Source: an uncultured Bacteroidia bacterium (lineage in GTDB: Bacteria > Bacteroidota > Bacteroidia > Bacteroidales > UBA932). From it: a stretch of 64,000 bases of DNA. This document shows positions 46,530 to 56,327 of the stretch, piece after piece. Position 1 is the first letter of the stretch, and each line of letters begins with the position of its first letter. The stretch is taken from positions 1 to 64,000 of the forward strand of contig CACZMF010000018.1 in assembly GCA_902782225.1 (NCBI GenBank). The letters are read 5' to 3'. The translations under genes were made by a program, and so were the position numbers. The notes beneath the pieces were generated by a model. The model was not told the DNA's origin. It saw nothing but the letters and a program-made list of their open reading frames with translations, and made no database searches.

Positions 46530-47810
46530 CTACGCCAGCCCCGGCTTACAAGGCTTCCCTATGCTCCGGCGGTAGGCAAAATACAGCTCCTCCGTGGCCA
46601 GGGCCATCTTCGTCACGGAGCACTTCGGCGTCTTCGGATAGGTGTACCAGGTGTCCGTGAGTGTGTTCAGGTCCACGCAGTCGCCCCACTTGCCAAGGTA
46701 GTTGTACTCGATGTGGCAGGAATACATCGAAGGCACCGGAATCTTCATCTCATATTCCCGCCCCAGCAGCGAGCGCACCTTCACGCAGAAGCCGTCGGCA
46801 TTGTGGCGCATCGTGCCCTTGCCCAGGGCGATGAAGCGCTTCGCGTTGGGCAGCGAACGCACTTCCACGGGCAGTTCACCGCTGTCGTACTTGCCGGCCT
46901 CGACCTCCGCACGCACCTGCGCCCTCTCCCACTCATACCAGTCGGGCACGTGGGAGAACTCCGTCGCGGCGCCCCCGTCGGCGCTCAGGGAGCCGTCGGG
47001 CGCCATAGTCCAGGTCTTGCCGCAGTGCTTGCAGATCAGCTGGTTGCCCTTGCTGTCCATCTCGTATTCGGTGCCGCAGTGGGGGCACTGGTAGAGCACC
47101 CTGTCGAGCCCCTCGGCCCGCTTGTCGTACTTCATCTCCAGGCCGCGCTCCTTCAGCCAGGCGAAATCGTCGTACTGGAAAGCCTCCACGAGCCGGGCGT
47201 TGATCTCGTCCGGGGAAAGGCGCTCCAGGTCCTCCGGCGTAAACAACAGCTTGAAATCCGCCTCCGTGGGCTTTATCCCGCGCGGATGCAGGTTCCAGAA
47301 CGGGGAATTCACGTGGTGGCCGTGGCAGATGAAAGTGGCCACCGGCACCTTCAGCAGCTTGCACAGCTTGCCCAGCGATTCGGGGAGCACGGCGGTGGTG
47401 CCGCAGAGGGAGTAGCGCGCCTCGGGGTAGATCACGGCCACGTCGCCGTTCTCCACCACCTTGAGAAGATGGCGCACAAGGGTGATGTCGCTGGTGAACT
47501 TGCGCTTGCAGATGCAGCCCACGCTGCGAAGGAGCCACTCCCGGCCGATGAAGCCGTCGATAGCCACCACATAGTTGGCGCGGCGCGGGTAGATCGCCTT
47601 CGTCAGCACCTTGAAGTCCAGGAAGGCATTGTGGTTGCTGAGCAGCAGGAACGGGGGCTTGAGGGTCTTGGTGACCTCATCGTAATGAATCTGGGCCTTG
47701 TGGGCCATAACCTCCGGAGCGCTAAGGAGATAGGTCAGCGGCCTCAGGTACCAAAGGGTACGTACGGGCTCCCTGGCCATGTCGAAGCGGGGTTCTTCTT
47801 GTTCTTTCAT
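46530..47810 (-). CDS. PlsC-type acyltransferase with C-terminal zinc ribbon
   Basis: This protein of 426 residues has an acyltransferase domain (about 50-200) with the NHx4D motif in LLSNHNAFLDFK and the second motif VIYPEARYS. The C-terminal half holds a rubredoxin-like zinc ribbon (CPHC ... CKHCGKTW, about 245-270) and an unassigned tail. It probably transfers an acyl chain to a lipid or glycan at the inner face of the inner membrane. Located 16 nt after the DUF4886 gene. Confidence 0.88.
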   Translation of the reverse strand: MKEQEEPRFDMAREPVRTLWYLRPLTYLLSAPEVMAHKAQIHYDEVTKTLKPPFLLLSNHNAFLDFKVLTKAIYPRRANYVVAIDGFIGREWLLRSVGCICKRKFTSDITLVRHLLKVVENGDVAVIYPEARYSLCGTTAVLPESLGKLCKLLKVPVATFICHGHHVNSPFWNLHPRGIKPTEADFKLLFTPEDLERLSPDEINARLVEAFQYDDFAWLKERGLEMKYDKRAEGLDRVLYQCPHCGTEYEMDSKGNQLICKHCGKTWTMAPDGSLSADGGAATEFSHVPDWYEWERAQVRAEVEAGKYDSGELPVEVRSLPNAKRFIALGKGTMRHNADGFCVKVRSLLGREYEMKIPVPSMYSCHIEYNYLGKWGDCVDLNTLTDTWYTYPKTPKCSVTKMALATEELYFAYRRSIGKPCKPGLA

Positions 47811-47826
47811 AGGTGGGGGGATAGTT

Positions 47827-49038
47827 TCAGTTGCCGAGCACAGTGCGTTCTGCTATGGCCCGCAGCCGGGCGGCATCCGCCTCGGGCAGGCCCCATGTGG
47901 GCACATAACCCTTGAAATGCCGGCCGCTGATGGTCAGATAGGTCACGCAGGCCTTGAGGTAACTGCCTGCGAGACTCTGGTGCTTGTCGTCCTTGTCCAG
48001 GAGCTTGAATTCGCTGCGGGCGGCGGCAAACGCCTGACCCACAAGACTTTTGAGTGTGCCGGCCGAAGCGGCGAGCTTATCCGTGCCCTCGTCCAGCAGG
48101 CGGTCGAACTCTTCGAGCGAGGCAAAACCGCCGTTGGAGGCCCCGGGATAGCCCCAGGTGTTCTCCACGTAGACCTTCGCCTTCGGGGAGGCCCTGCGTA
48201 TGATGAAGCACAGCTCCCCGAAAGCATCCTTCACGTCCTTCATGCCCTCGGGGTCGGCGGCGAATCTGGCCGGCTCCTGGCTCTGGCCCTGGATGAAGGC
48301 ATAGTCGAAGCGGCGGCTCGTGCAGGTGCCCACGGTCAGCGGCAGGCCGCAGTGCTGGCGGTAGGTCTGCCCGCCCTTGAGCGAGGCGGCGATGTTGAGC
48401 CGCCATCCCTGCGAGAACGCAATCTCCTCAAGGATAAAGGGTTCGCCGTGGTAGTAGGTGAAGGAATTGCCCACGAGCAGCACGTTCTTGGTGTGCGCCG
48501 CGCAGCGGCGGCCCAGCGGCTGCAGGTAGGCCCCAACGTAGCTCTTTTTCTTGAGCCCGGTGCGGTTGTCGGGATCGGCGGCGTCAAGCGTGCTGTGGTC
48601 TACGGCATAGCTGCTGCACACGCGGCAACGCACCTTCAGGGTGTCGCGCACCTCTTTCCGGAATCGGTAGGTAGTCAGATACACCGAAGGGTGGCGCCGG
48701 GCCGAACTGTCGGTGCGGAAGGAATACTCGGCAAGGCCGTCGCTGTAGATGAAATCCGGGTCGGACACCCACTGCCCGCCGTCGAAAAACTCCACCAGAT
48801 AGTGCAGCGGAGCCTTGTCGCCGGTGTTTTCGATGGTCACTCCGAACTCCACCCAGGACCCCCTGGGAAGGGTGCCGACAGGACGGGAGAACACGAAAGC
48901 GTCGCCCTCCACCATTCCGCGCCTCTCGGAATCATCGGTTTTCTTCAGTATCCACAGGCCGTCCTCGCGGGAGCCCTGTCCGAAAGCCGCCGGCAGGCCT
49001 GCCGCCAGCAGCGCCAGGATGAGTATCAGGCGTTTCAT
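47827..49038 (-). CDS. exported SGNH-like (DUF4886) protein
   Basis: This 403-residue protein has a signal peptide (ending AAFGQ) and an N-terminal beta region (about 25-170). The C-terminal SGNH-hydrolase-like domain starts NVLLVGNSFTYYHGEPF (block I with Gly-Asn-Ser) and contains FDYAFIQGQSQEP and VYVENTWGYPG. DUF4886 proteins are assumed to be esterases or deacetylases on carbohydrates. The catalytic Ser is in GNSF; a C-terminal DxxH-type block is not obvious. It overlaps the pepT stop by 4 nt. Confidence 0.78.
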   Translation of the reverse strand: MKRLILILALLAAGLPAAFGQGSREDGLWILKKTDDSERRGMVEGDAFVFSRPVGTLPRGSWVEFGVTIENTGDKAPLHYLVEFFDGGQWVSDPDFIYSDGLAEYSFRTDSSARRHPSVYLTTYRFRKEVRDTLKVRCRVCSSYAVDHSTLDAADPDNRTGLKKKSYVGAYLQPLGRRCAAHTKNVLLVGNSFTYYHGEPFILEEIAFSQGWRLNIAASLKGGQTYRQHCGLPLTVGTCTSRRFDYAFIQGQSQEPARFAADPEGMKDVKDAFGELCFIIRRASPKAKVYVENTWGYPGASNGGFASLEEFDRLLDEGTDKLAASAGTLKSLVGQAFAAARSEFKLLDKDDKHQSLAGSYLKACVTYLTISGRHFKGYVPTWGLPEADAARLRAIAERTVLGN

Positions 49039-50252
49039 TCAGCGTAGAGTTTCACGATGTTCAGTATGACTGCGGAGGCCTTTTCCATAGACTCTACCGG
49101 AATCCACTCGAATTTGCCGTGGAAATTCAGGCCGCCGGCGAAGATGTTCGGGCAAGGGAGGCCCTTGAAAGACAGGTTGGCCCCGTCGGTGCCGCCGCGT
49201 ATTGGCTGGATGCGGGGCTTGACCCCGGCCATCTCCATTGCCTTGACGGCCTTCTCGACCACGTGGTAGTGGGGTTCCACCATCTCGCGCATATTGTAGT
49301 ACTGGTCTTTGACCACGGGATTGGCGGTGCCGGCGCCGTACTTGGAGTTGATGAAATCGCAGCACTCCTGGATCCGGGCCTTCTTGCTTTCGAAAAGCTT
49401 GCGGTCGTGGTCGCGGATAATCCAGGTGAGGGTGCTCTCCTCAACGGTGCCCTTGAAGCCCACGATATGGAAGAAACCCTCGTAGTCCTGGGTGTATTCG
49501 GGACGCTGCCCCACGGGGAGCAGGGATATGAGTTCCTGGCCTATCAGTATGGCATTCAGCATCTTGCCCTTGGCGTAACCGGGGTGGACATTGCGTCCCT
49601 GGATGCGGACCACGGCGGATGCGGCGTTGAAGTTCTCGAATTCCAGCTCGCCGACTTCCCCGCCGTCCATGGTGTAGGCGTAGTCGGCCCCGAAGCGCGC
49701 CACGTCGAATTTCACGACGCCGCGGCCTATCTCCTCGTCGGGGGTGAAACCGATCTTGATTTCGCCGTGCTTGAATTCGGGATGCGACACTATATACTGC
49801 ACCGCGTCCATGATTTCGGCCACGCCGGCCTTGTCGTCGGCGCCAAGCAGGGTGGTGCCGTCGGTGGTGATGAGGGTCTCGCCCTTATGGCCGAGCAGTT
49901 CCGGGAAATCGGCCGGGTCGAGCTTCAGCCCGGGCACGCCCTTCAGCTCTATGGCCGAGCCGTCATAGTCTTTGATTATCTGGGGCTTGACATCCTTGCC
50001 GCTGGCATCGGGAGCCGTGTCCACGTGGGCGATGAAACCGATTTTCGGCACCTGCCGGCCGATGTTGGAAGGAATGCTGGCCATCACGTAGCCGTACTCG
50101 TCGAGGGTGGCCTCGACGCCCATTTCCGCCAGTTCGTCGCGAAGCATCTGCAGGAGCACGAGCTCCTTTGCTTCCGAGGGCTGGGAAGGGGAATCTTCAT
50201 TGGACTGGGTGTCCACTGCGACATAGCGCAGGAAACGATCTAATATATTCAT
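49035..50252 (-). CDS. pepT: peptidase T (tripeptide aminopeptidase)
   Basis: This 405-residue cytoplasmic zinc peptidase of family M20 removes N-terminal residues from tripeptides. MNILDRFLRYVAVDTQSNE, GFIAHVDTAPD (metal His and Asp), LLGADDKAGVAEIMDA, FTPDEEIGRG and PIRGGTDGANLSFKGLPCPN are diagnostic. It overlaps the OPT transporter gene by 4 nt (ATGA), so oligopeptide import and hydrolysis are encoded together. Confidence 0.97.
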   Translation of the reverse strand: MNILDRFLRYVAVDTQSNEDSPSQPSEAKELVLLQMLRDELAEMGVEATLDEYGYVMASIPSNIGRQVPKIGFIAHVDTAPDASGKDVKPQIIKDYDGSAIELKGVPGLKLDPADFPELLGHKGETLITTDGTTLLGADDKAGVAEIMDAVQYIVSHPEFKHGEIKIGFTPDEEIGRGVVKFDVARFGADYAYTMDGGEVGELEFENFNAASAVVRIQGRNVHPGYAKGKMLNAILIGQELISLLPVGQRPEYTQDYEGFFHIVGFKGTVEESTLTWIIRDHDRKLFESKKARIQECCDFINSKYGAGTANPVVKDQYYNMREMVEPHYHVVEKAVKAMEMAGVKPRIQPIRGGTDGANLSFKGLPCPNIFAGGLNFHGKFEWIPVESMEKASAVILNIVKLYAE

Positions 50253-52240
50253 TTCGACTTCTTTAAAGATGCATAAACCATATATCCGATGATGGCGAGG
50301 AAAGGCACCACGGCAATCATTTCAGCGGGCGAAGCACCGGCGGCGCCCACCGCATTCCACTGCGAGAGGAACCAGTCCACACCGGCAAATTTCAGGATTG
50401 CAGACACGACACCCATCAGGGCGCCGCCCGCTATGAAGCCGCTGGCAATCAGCGTACCCTTCTCCAGGCGCTGGCGGTTCAGCTCCGCATCCTTGCTGCG
50501 GGAGCCCACGAACCATGCGACCGCGCCGCCCACGAGCAGCGGGAGGTTGAGGTCGATGGGGATGAACATACCCAGGCAGAACGCGAGCGCAGGCACCTTG
50601 AACAGGGTCAGCAGGACGGCGATCACGGCTCCGATGCCGTAGAGCAGCCAGGGAGCGTTGCCCCCGTTCATCATGGGCTGGATCACGGCCGCCATGGCAT
50701 TTGCCTGCGGGGCCACAAGGGCGCCGTCGCCGGTGAAACCGTAGGTCTTGTTCAGCACCAGCATCACTCCGCCCACGGTGGCGGCGGCCACGGCCACGCC
50801 GACGAACTTCCAGGTCTCCTGCTTGCGCGGGGTCGTACCCACCCAGTAGCCGATCTTGAAGTCGGTGATGAGGCCGCCGGCCGTGCTGAGCGCGGTGCAG
50901 ACCACGCCGCCGATCACCATTGCGGCCACCATTCCGGCGTTGCCCTTAAGGCCCACGGCCACAAGCACCAACGCAGTGATAATCAGGGTCATAATGGTCA
51001 TTCCGCTGACCGGGTTCGTGCCCACGATGGCGATGGCGTTCGCGGCCACCGTCGTGAACAGGAAGGCGATCAGGGCCACAATCAGCAGGGCTATCACGGC
51101 CTGCCAGATGTTGCCCACCACGCCGCCGAAACCGAAGAATGCGAAGATGGCGAGAAGGGCGATGATGATGCCGAACACCACGGTGCGCATCGGAAGGTCT
51201 TCCTGCGTGCGCTCTGCCTCTGCCGCCGCCTCACCCGGCTTGCGCCTGAACTCACCGACGGCGAGCCCCACGGCACTCTTGATCACGCCGGCGCTCTTGA
51301 TGATGCCTATGATGCCGGCGGTCGCAATGCCGCCGATGCCTATATGGCGGGCGTACTCCTTGAAAATCTGCTCAGGAGCCATCTGGCCCACGGTGGTCGC
51401 AATGCCGGTGCCCATAAAATCGAGCACCTGCCCGCCCCAGATGAGGTTCATAAGGGGAATGACCACGAACCACACGAGGAAGGAGCCGCAGCAGATAATG
51501 AAGGCATACTTGAGGCCGATGATGTAGCCCAGGCCCAGCACGGCGGCGCCGGTGTTGAGCTTCACCACGAGCTTGGCCTTGTCGGCCACGACCTGTCCCC
51601 AGTGCATAACGGTGGTGCTCAGGGTCTCGGCCCAGGCGCCGAAGGTGGCCACCACGAAGTCGTAGAGACCGCCTATCAGGCCGGCCACCACAAGGGCCCT
51701 GGCGCTGCTGCCTCCGCCCTCGCCGCTCACGAGCACCTGGGTGGTCGCCGTGGCTTCGGGGAAGGGATATTTGCCGTGCATCTCCTGCACGAAATACTTG
51801 CGGAAAGGAATCAGGAACAGGATTCCGATGGCCCCGCCCAGCAGGGAGCTGAGGAACATCTGCCAGAAATTCACGTCCAGACCGAGGATATAGATGGCCG
51901 GCAGGGTGAATATGGCACCGGCCACGACCACGCCCGAACAGGCTCCTATGCTCTGGATAATGACGTTCTGCGCAAGTCCGTCTTTCTTGCCCAGGATTCC
52001 GGTCACGCCCACGGCTATGATGGCGATGGGGATGGCCGCCTCGAACACCTGCCCGACCTTAAGGCCGAGATAGGCGGCCGCCGCCGAGAACAGGATGGTC
52101 ATCAACAGACCCATCGTCACGGAGTATGGCGTCACCTCCGCCGGGCTGCTCTTCGGGCTCAGCAGGGGCTGGTACTTCTCCCCCGGCTTCAATTCCCGGT
52201 GCGCGTTCTCGGGCAGCTTTACGTTTTTGCTCTCTTTCAT
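50249..52240 (-). CDS. OPT family oligopeptide transporter
   Basis: This 663-residue inner-membrane protein with about 15 transmembrane segments shows OPT motifs: YLGLKVGQVFEAAIPIAI, HGKYPFPEATATTQVL, and LTLFKVPALAFCLGMFIPI near the end. It should import small peptides or metal chelates by proton coupling. Start MKESKNVKLPENAHRELKPG at 52240; the preceding OstA-like frame runs 182 nt into this gene. The upstream frame to 52312 is not supported. Confidence 0.93.
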   Translation of the reverse strand: MKESKNVKLPENAHRELKPGEKYQPLLSPKSSPAEVTPYSVTMGLLMTILFSAAAAYLGLKVGQVFEAAIPIAIIAVGVTGILGKKDGLAQNVIIQSIGACSGVVVAGAIFTLPAIYILGLDVNFWQMFLSSLLGGAIGILFLIPFRKYFVQEMHGKYPFPEATATTQVLVSGEGGGSSARALVVAGLIGGLYDFVVATFGAWAETLSTTVMHWGQVVADKAKLVVKLNTGAAVLGLGYIIGLKYAFIICCGSFLVWFVVIPLMNLIWGGQVLDFMGTGIATTVGQMAPEQIFKEYARHIGIGGIATAGIIGIIKSAGVIKSAVGLAVGEFRRKPGEAAAEAERTQEDLPMRTVVFGIIIALLAIFAFFGFGGVVGNIWQAVIALLIVALIAFLFTTVAANAIAIVGTNPVSGMTIMTLIITALVLVAVGLKGNAGMVAAMVIGGVVCTALSTAGGLITDFKIGYWVGTTPRKQETWKFVGVAVAAATVGGVMLVLNKTYGFTGDGALVAPQANAMAAVIQPMMNGGNAPWLLYGIGAVIAVLLTLFKVPALAFCLGMFIPIDLNLPLLVGGAVAWFVGSRSKDAELNRQRLEKGTLIASGFIAGGALMGVVSAILKFAGVDWFLSQWNAVGAAGASPAEMIAVVPFLAIIGYMVYASLKKSK

Positions 52241-54944
52241 ACTGTTTCCTGTATTTTTCGATATATTTCTGCAGTTTGACCGAGTCCTTGCGCTCCTGCT
52301 TCTGTATGGCAAGGAGCTGGCGCAGTTTCTTGGCGCGCTCGCGCTCCAGGAGCTTCTGCTGCTTGGCCGCGGCTTTCAGCGAATCCCGCTTGTCCAGCTC
52401 TGCCCAGCGCTTCTCGCGCTCCGCTATGCGGGCGTCGCGGGCGGCCTGCCTGAGCTTGCGCTGCTGCTCCAGTTCCTCCTGGCGCTTCTGCTTCGGATCC
52501 AGCGTCGCCACGGCCAGCGGATCTTCGTCCGGGGTGGCCTTGGCGGTGGTATCGCGGGGCGAGTCCACGGTGGCAAGGCTGTCCTTCGCCACCACTTCCC
52601 GGGCAAGGGAATCAAGCACTGCAAGGCTGTCGGCGGCAGGTTTCAGGGTGTCGGCAAGGGATAGGGTATCCTTGAAGGCCGTGCTGTCCTTTAGCAGCTT
52701 GTCTTTCGGATCGGGCCTGGGAATCTTCGCGAGGGAATCGCGCACTGCTATCTCCCTGCGGATACGCGGCATATAGCCCGGGAAATAGATCTCAGTGTAG
52801 GCGAATTTGGCCCGGGGCTTGGAGAGATATTCATGCCTCATGGTCCTGCGGGCCCGTATCGTGGTGATGTCGTCCGGGCTCTTGGGACGCTCGTCGGGAC
52901 GCCAGTCGAAGCCCTTCATCCGTTTGTCGGCTTCCGGCAACTGGACAACCGGATAGGCATTGTTCTTAGGCTGCTCGAAGTAGAACACCTGGTCGATGTT
53001 GTTGTCTTTGAGGAGGCCGGAGAGCATCTTGGATTCCACTTTGTTGACCGTGGCAAGCACACCGCCCTCTTCGATGAAGAACAGCGCGGAGGCGCCGCCA
53101 AGGGCATCGAAACGGCTGAGCGAGTTGTCGAGGCTGTCGAAATAGGCCATGATTTCGGCGCCCTTGATCTGGTCGTAGCAGATGGTGTCCTGCTGGGTGA
53201 TCACGAAAGCGTTGGACTGCAGGCTGGCCTTGCGGGGGCCACCCTGGCCCACGAGCACGAAGAGGCTGTCGGATGTGTACTGGCGGTTGCCTTCGTTCCA
53301 CACGACAGGATCCATGTAGAATCGGGCGACGGAATCCAGGTCGCAGTAAGCCATTGAATCACAGCGCACCTGGATGTCGTTGCGGAATATCCGCACGTTC
53401 CTGACGCCATAGACGAAACCGATTTTCGTGGTGTCTTTCGGAGGCTCGGCCTTCAGCGTATCGGCAGCGGCCGTGGTGTCTGCGGGAGCTGCGGGCACGG
53501 CCGTGGTGTCTGCCGGGGCTGCGTCCATATCCATATCTTCGCCGGCTTCCGGCGCATCGGTCCCGACCAGGCGGTCGATGGCGGCGACGGCGCTGTCCAG
53601 CGGGGCTGTCAGCTGCTGCTTGAGGGAGTCGGGGCCGGCAGGGAATACGGCAGCGGTGTCTGCCACTGCGGTGGTATCTTTTGGTTCCGGCACAGGCACG
53701 GGTTCCGCCGCGGGTTCCGGCGCGGGAGCCTCAACGGCGGCACCGGTATCTGCCGGAGCGTCCTGCACGCCCGGGGCTCCGCCCTTGGGCTCCTTTCCCT
53801 TGCCTTTGCCCTGGGGGGCCGTGTCGCCAATGGTTTTGGAGGCCTCTTCGGCAGCTTTTGCGGCCGCCTCAGCGGCCTTGCGGCGGAACTCGGTCACGGC
53901 ATCGGTCAGGATGTCCGCCAGGCGGGTTTCGCACGCCTTCACGGTGCCTTCGGGTATGTCGCAGCGACGTATCGACCTGTAGATCAGCGTGTCGGCGCCC
54001 ATGTAGATGGTGTCGGTACGCTCCTTGCCGGTCGTCTCCATAATCACGGCGGCACGCCTTCGGAGCATCACCTGCGAGAGGGTATCTTCGTAGAATATGC
54101 GGTCGGCCACTGCCGTGACCTTGCGCGAAGTATCCTGCACCTGCGCATTGCCGGCAAGCAATATGTTTCCGGTGGGCTGGTAGTAGTAGAGCGAATCGGA
54201 CCACATCTCCTGCTCCTGGGTAAGGCCGTGGACGTCGCGGCGGAAAAAGAATGTGCCCAGCCCCCTGTTGTACCAGCCTTCATCGGCGGAGAGCATGTTC
54301 CCGCCTTTCCAGAAGTCTATCTGGCCGGGGAACACCGCTCGCTCCTCATCGGAGTGGTAGAACAGTCTTTCGGTCTTCACGAACACCGAATCGGAGAACA
54401 TGTTCACGTTGTCCTGGAACGTAAACACCTTATCCTTAGAGCGGTAGGAGCCGGAAAGGCTTTCGATGACCTGACCCTTCTCGTCCCGCATGGAGGCGCC
54501 GTTGCGGAAGAAGGCCACGCTGTCGCGGGTGTTGTAGTCGAGGTAGCGGGTGCGCAGGGTGTTGCGCTTCTTGTTCTGGAGCTGGACAAGGGTGCCGGTG
54601 AACTGCGCCAGGTCGTCGTCGATGTAGTAATCAAGCTTGTCGGAGGTGAGCACGGTCTCGTCCTGTATCACCTTCACGTGGCCCTGGGCGTGGATGACCT
54701 TGGTCTCAACGTTCCAGAGGGCCGTGTCACTGATAAGGTAGGTGCCGTTGTGGAGGAAGGTGGAGGCCACGGCCTTGCGGTGCTGCTGGCCGTGGAGCAT
54801 CAACTGCTGGATCGACTCCGCCTTCATGAGACGCACCAGGCTGTCCGACTTCTCCTTGCGGGGATGGGCGGACAGGGGCGTCGCGGCAAAAACCACTGCC
54901 AGGGCGAGCGCAACGATCAGTCTTTGACGAACTTTGACTTCCAT
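52059..54944 (-). CDS. OstA/LptA-like domain protein (outer-membrane LPS assembly related)
   Basis: This protein of about 961 residues starts at MEVKVRQRLIVALALAV (a start 7 codons earlier is possible), with a signal peptide ending PLSA. OstA-type beta-jellyroll repeats (about 70-330) include LISDTALWNVETKVIHAQGHVKV and KVTAVADRIFYEDT. A low-complexity Ala/Pro/Thr/Asp region (about 370-500), a second OstA-like part (510-720) and a long charged coiled C-terminus complete it. It probably handles LPS between the membranes. It overlaps both neighbours: 28 nt with the SurA-like gene and 182 nt with the OPT gene, where the tail is of low quality. Confidence 0.8.
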   Translation of the reverse strand: MEVKVRQRLIVALALAVVFAATPLSAHPRKEKSDSLVRLMKAESIQQLMLHGQQHRKAVASTFLHNGTYLISDTALWNVETKVIHAQGHVKVIQDETVLTSDKLDYYIDDDLAQFTGTLVQLQNKKRNTLRTRYLDYNTRDSVAFFRNGASMRDEKGQVIESLSGSYRSKDKVFTFQDNVNMFSDSVFVKTERLFYHSDEERAVFPGQIDFWKGGNMLSADEGWYNRGLGTFFFRRDVHGLTQEQEMWSDSLYYYQPTGNILLAGNAQVQDTSRKVTAVADRIFYEDTLSQVMLRRRAAVIMETTGKERTDTIYMGADTLIYRSIRRCDIPEGTVKACETRLADILTDAVTEFRRKAAEAAAKAAEEASKTIGDTAPQGKGKGKEPKGGAPGVQDAPADTGAAVEAPAPEPAAEPVPVPEPKDTTAVADTAAVFPAGPDSLKQQLTAPLDSAVAAIDRLVGTDAPEAGEDMDMDAAPADTTAVPAAPADTTAAADTLKAEPPKDTTKIGFVYGVRNVRIFRNDIQVRCDSMAYCDLDSVARFYMDPVVWNEGNRQYTSDSLFVLVGQGGPRKASLQSNAFVITQQDTICYDQIKGAEIMAYFDSLDNSLSRFDALGGASALFFIEEGGVLATVNKVESKMLSGLLKDNNIDQVFYFEQPKNNAYPVVQLPEADKRMKGFDWRPDERPKSPDDITTIRARRTMRHEYLSKPRAKFAYTEIYFPGYMPRIRREIAVRDSLAKIPRPDPKDKLLKDSTAFKDTLSLADTLKPAADSLAVLDSLAREVVAKDSLATVDSPRDTTAKATPDEDPLAVATLDPKQKRQEELEQQRKLRQAARDARIAEREKRWAELDKRDSLKAAAKQQKLLERERAKKLRQLLAIQKQERKDSVKLQKYIEKYRKQYEREQKRKAARERAPGIEAGGEVPAPAEPEEQPGGGDAILRDDGSVDDHPVLGGGRLSRP

Positions 54945-56293
54945 CCGGGCAATTCGAATTCGCAATCCTGGAAGAGAGGATCAATCTTGATGTAGGTGAC
55001 TTGTATCTTTTCGCTGATGAAGTCGTCGATGGCCTTTATCTGCTTGGCCTGGCGGACGTCGTTCTGCAGTTCAGTGTAGTCGTGCTCGAAACTGGCCGTG
55101 TGCGACGGGACTATGCTGTCGAGACGCAGGATCTTATAGACCAGATTGCCGTTGCGGCCTTCGTTGTCGAGGGATTCCACGGGCTCGGAGATCTGGCCGG
55201 GCTGGAGGTCCTTGACGGCCGAATAGTCCTGGGGCTTCAACTGGTCGATTTCAAAATAGGCCGAGCCGGTGCCGGGATCGGCCATCTGGCCGCCGTTGGT
55301 GCGGGTCGCGAAATCCTGCGAATAGAAACGGGCCGCGACCTCGAAGGTGATGAGGGAGTCGGTGATGGCGGTCCTGAGGGAATCTAGCTTGTGGAAGGCC
55401 TTCTCGCGGTCGTCGGCTGTGTAGCGGGGCTTGAGGAGTATGTGCCTTGCGTTGAACATATCTCCCTTCTTTTCAATCACTTCGATGATGTGGAATCCGT
55501 CCGGGGTCTCGACTATCTGGGATATGGCACCGGGCTTGAGGGCCATCGCCGCGTCGGAGAACGCAGGCCAGAAGATGGACTTGGAGGCCATTCCGAGTTC
55601 GCCTCCCTTGCGGGCGCTGCCCGGATCTTCGGAATAGAGGCGGGCGAGGGTCGCGAACTTCTCGCCGTTGAGGATACGCTCACGGATGGAAAGCAGCCTT
55701 TCCTTCACGGCAAGAGCCGCCGCCTCGCGATCGGGGTAGATGCATATCTGGCTGATCTTGTATTTGATAGGCACCACGGGGAGACGATCCACGGCGGTGG
55801 TGTCCAGATACTGCTTCACGTCGTAGGGCGTCACCTCCGGAATCTTGCGGGCGATTTCCTGCTGCTCCTGCTGGGTGAGGGTGTTGTCTTCGATCTGCTT
55901 GCGCCACTCCTGGCGGAGCTTGTAGACGGGCTTGTGGAAGTATTCCTCCACGCCTTCGTCGCCGCCGAGGGCCGTGCGCACCTGGTCCATCTGCTGGGTC
56001 AGCTGGGCCTCGACCATTTCCTGGTTGACGGTCAGGGAGTCGAGCCGGGACTGCATGAGGAAGAGTTTGCTCTTCATCATGTTCTCGAGGAGCTCGCAGC
56101 GGATGTTGCGGTCGGACGCATAGCCGCGGGCGTTCATCATCTGGACTTCCTGCTCTATTTCGGAGAGGGTGATGAGTTCGCCGCCGACCACGGCCACGGA
56201 CTTGTCCACGATGCCGCGGTATTTCTGCGCGGACGCCGGCATGCAGAGGGCCAGCAGCGCCGCGGCAAGGATTATTGTAGTTTTAATTTTCAT
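54917..56293 (-). CDS. surA: SurA-like periplasmic peptidyl-prolyl isomerase
   Basis: This 458-residue protein has a signal peptide (MKIKTTIILAAALLALCMPASA), a SurA-type N-terminal helical chaperone region (about 25-180, IVDKSVAVVGGELITLSEIE) and two parvulin PpiC domains (about 185-285 and 290-400; ARKGGELGMASKSIFWPAF, MFNARHILLKPR). It should help fold outer-membrane barrels. The start is set at the signal peptide; the longer frame back to 56449 runs into galE. Its neighbour is the OstA-like LPS gene, a sensible envelope-biogenesis pair. Confidence 0.92.
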   Translation of the reverse strand: MKIKTTIILAAALLALCMPASAQKYRGIVDKSVAVVGGELITLSEIEQEVQMMNARGYASDRNIRCELLENMMKSKLFLMQSRLDSLTVNQEMVEAQLTQQMDQVRTALGGDEGVEEYFHKPVYKLRQEWRKQIEDNTLTQQEQQEIARKIPEVTPYDVKQYLDTTAVDRLPVVPIKYKISQICIYPDREAAALAVKERLLSIRERILNGEKFATLARLYSEDPGSARKGGELGMASKSIFWPAFSDAAMALKPGAISQIVETPDGFHIIEVIEKKGDMFNARHILLKPRYTADDREKAFHKLDSLRTAITDSLITFEVAARFYSQDFATRTNGGQMADPGTGSAYFEIDQLKPQDYSAVKDLQPGQISEPVESLDNEGRNGNLVYKILRLDSIVPSHTASFEHDYTELQNDVRQAKQIKAIDDFISEKIQVTYIKIDPLFQDCEFELPGWKSKFVKD

Positions 56294-56327
56294 ACGGATG
56301 CCACAAGTTGCAAAGCTTGTTCCACAA

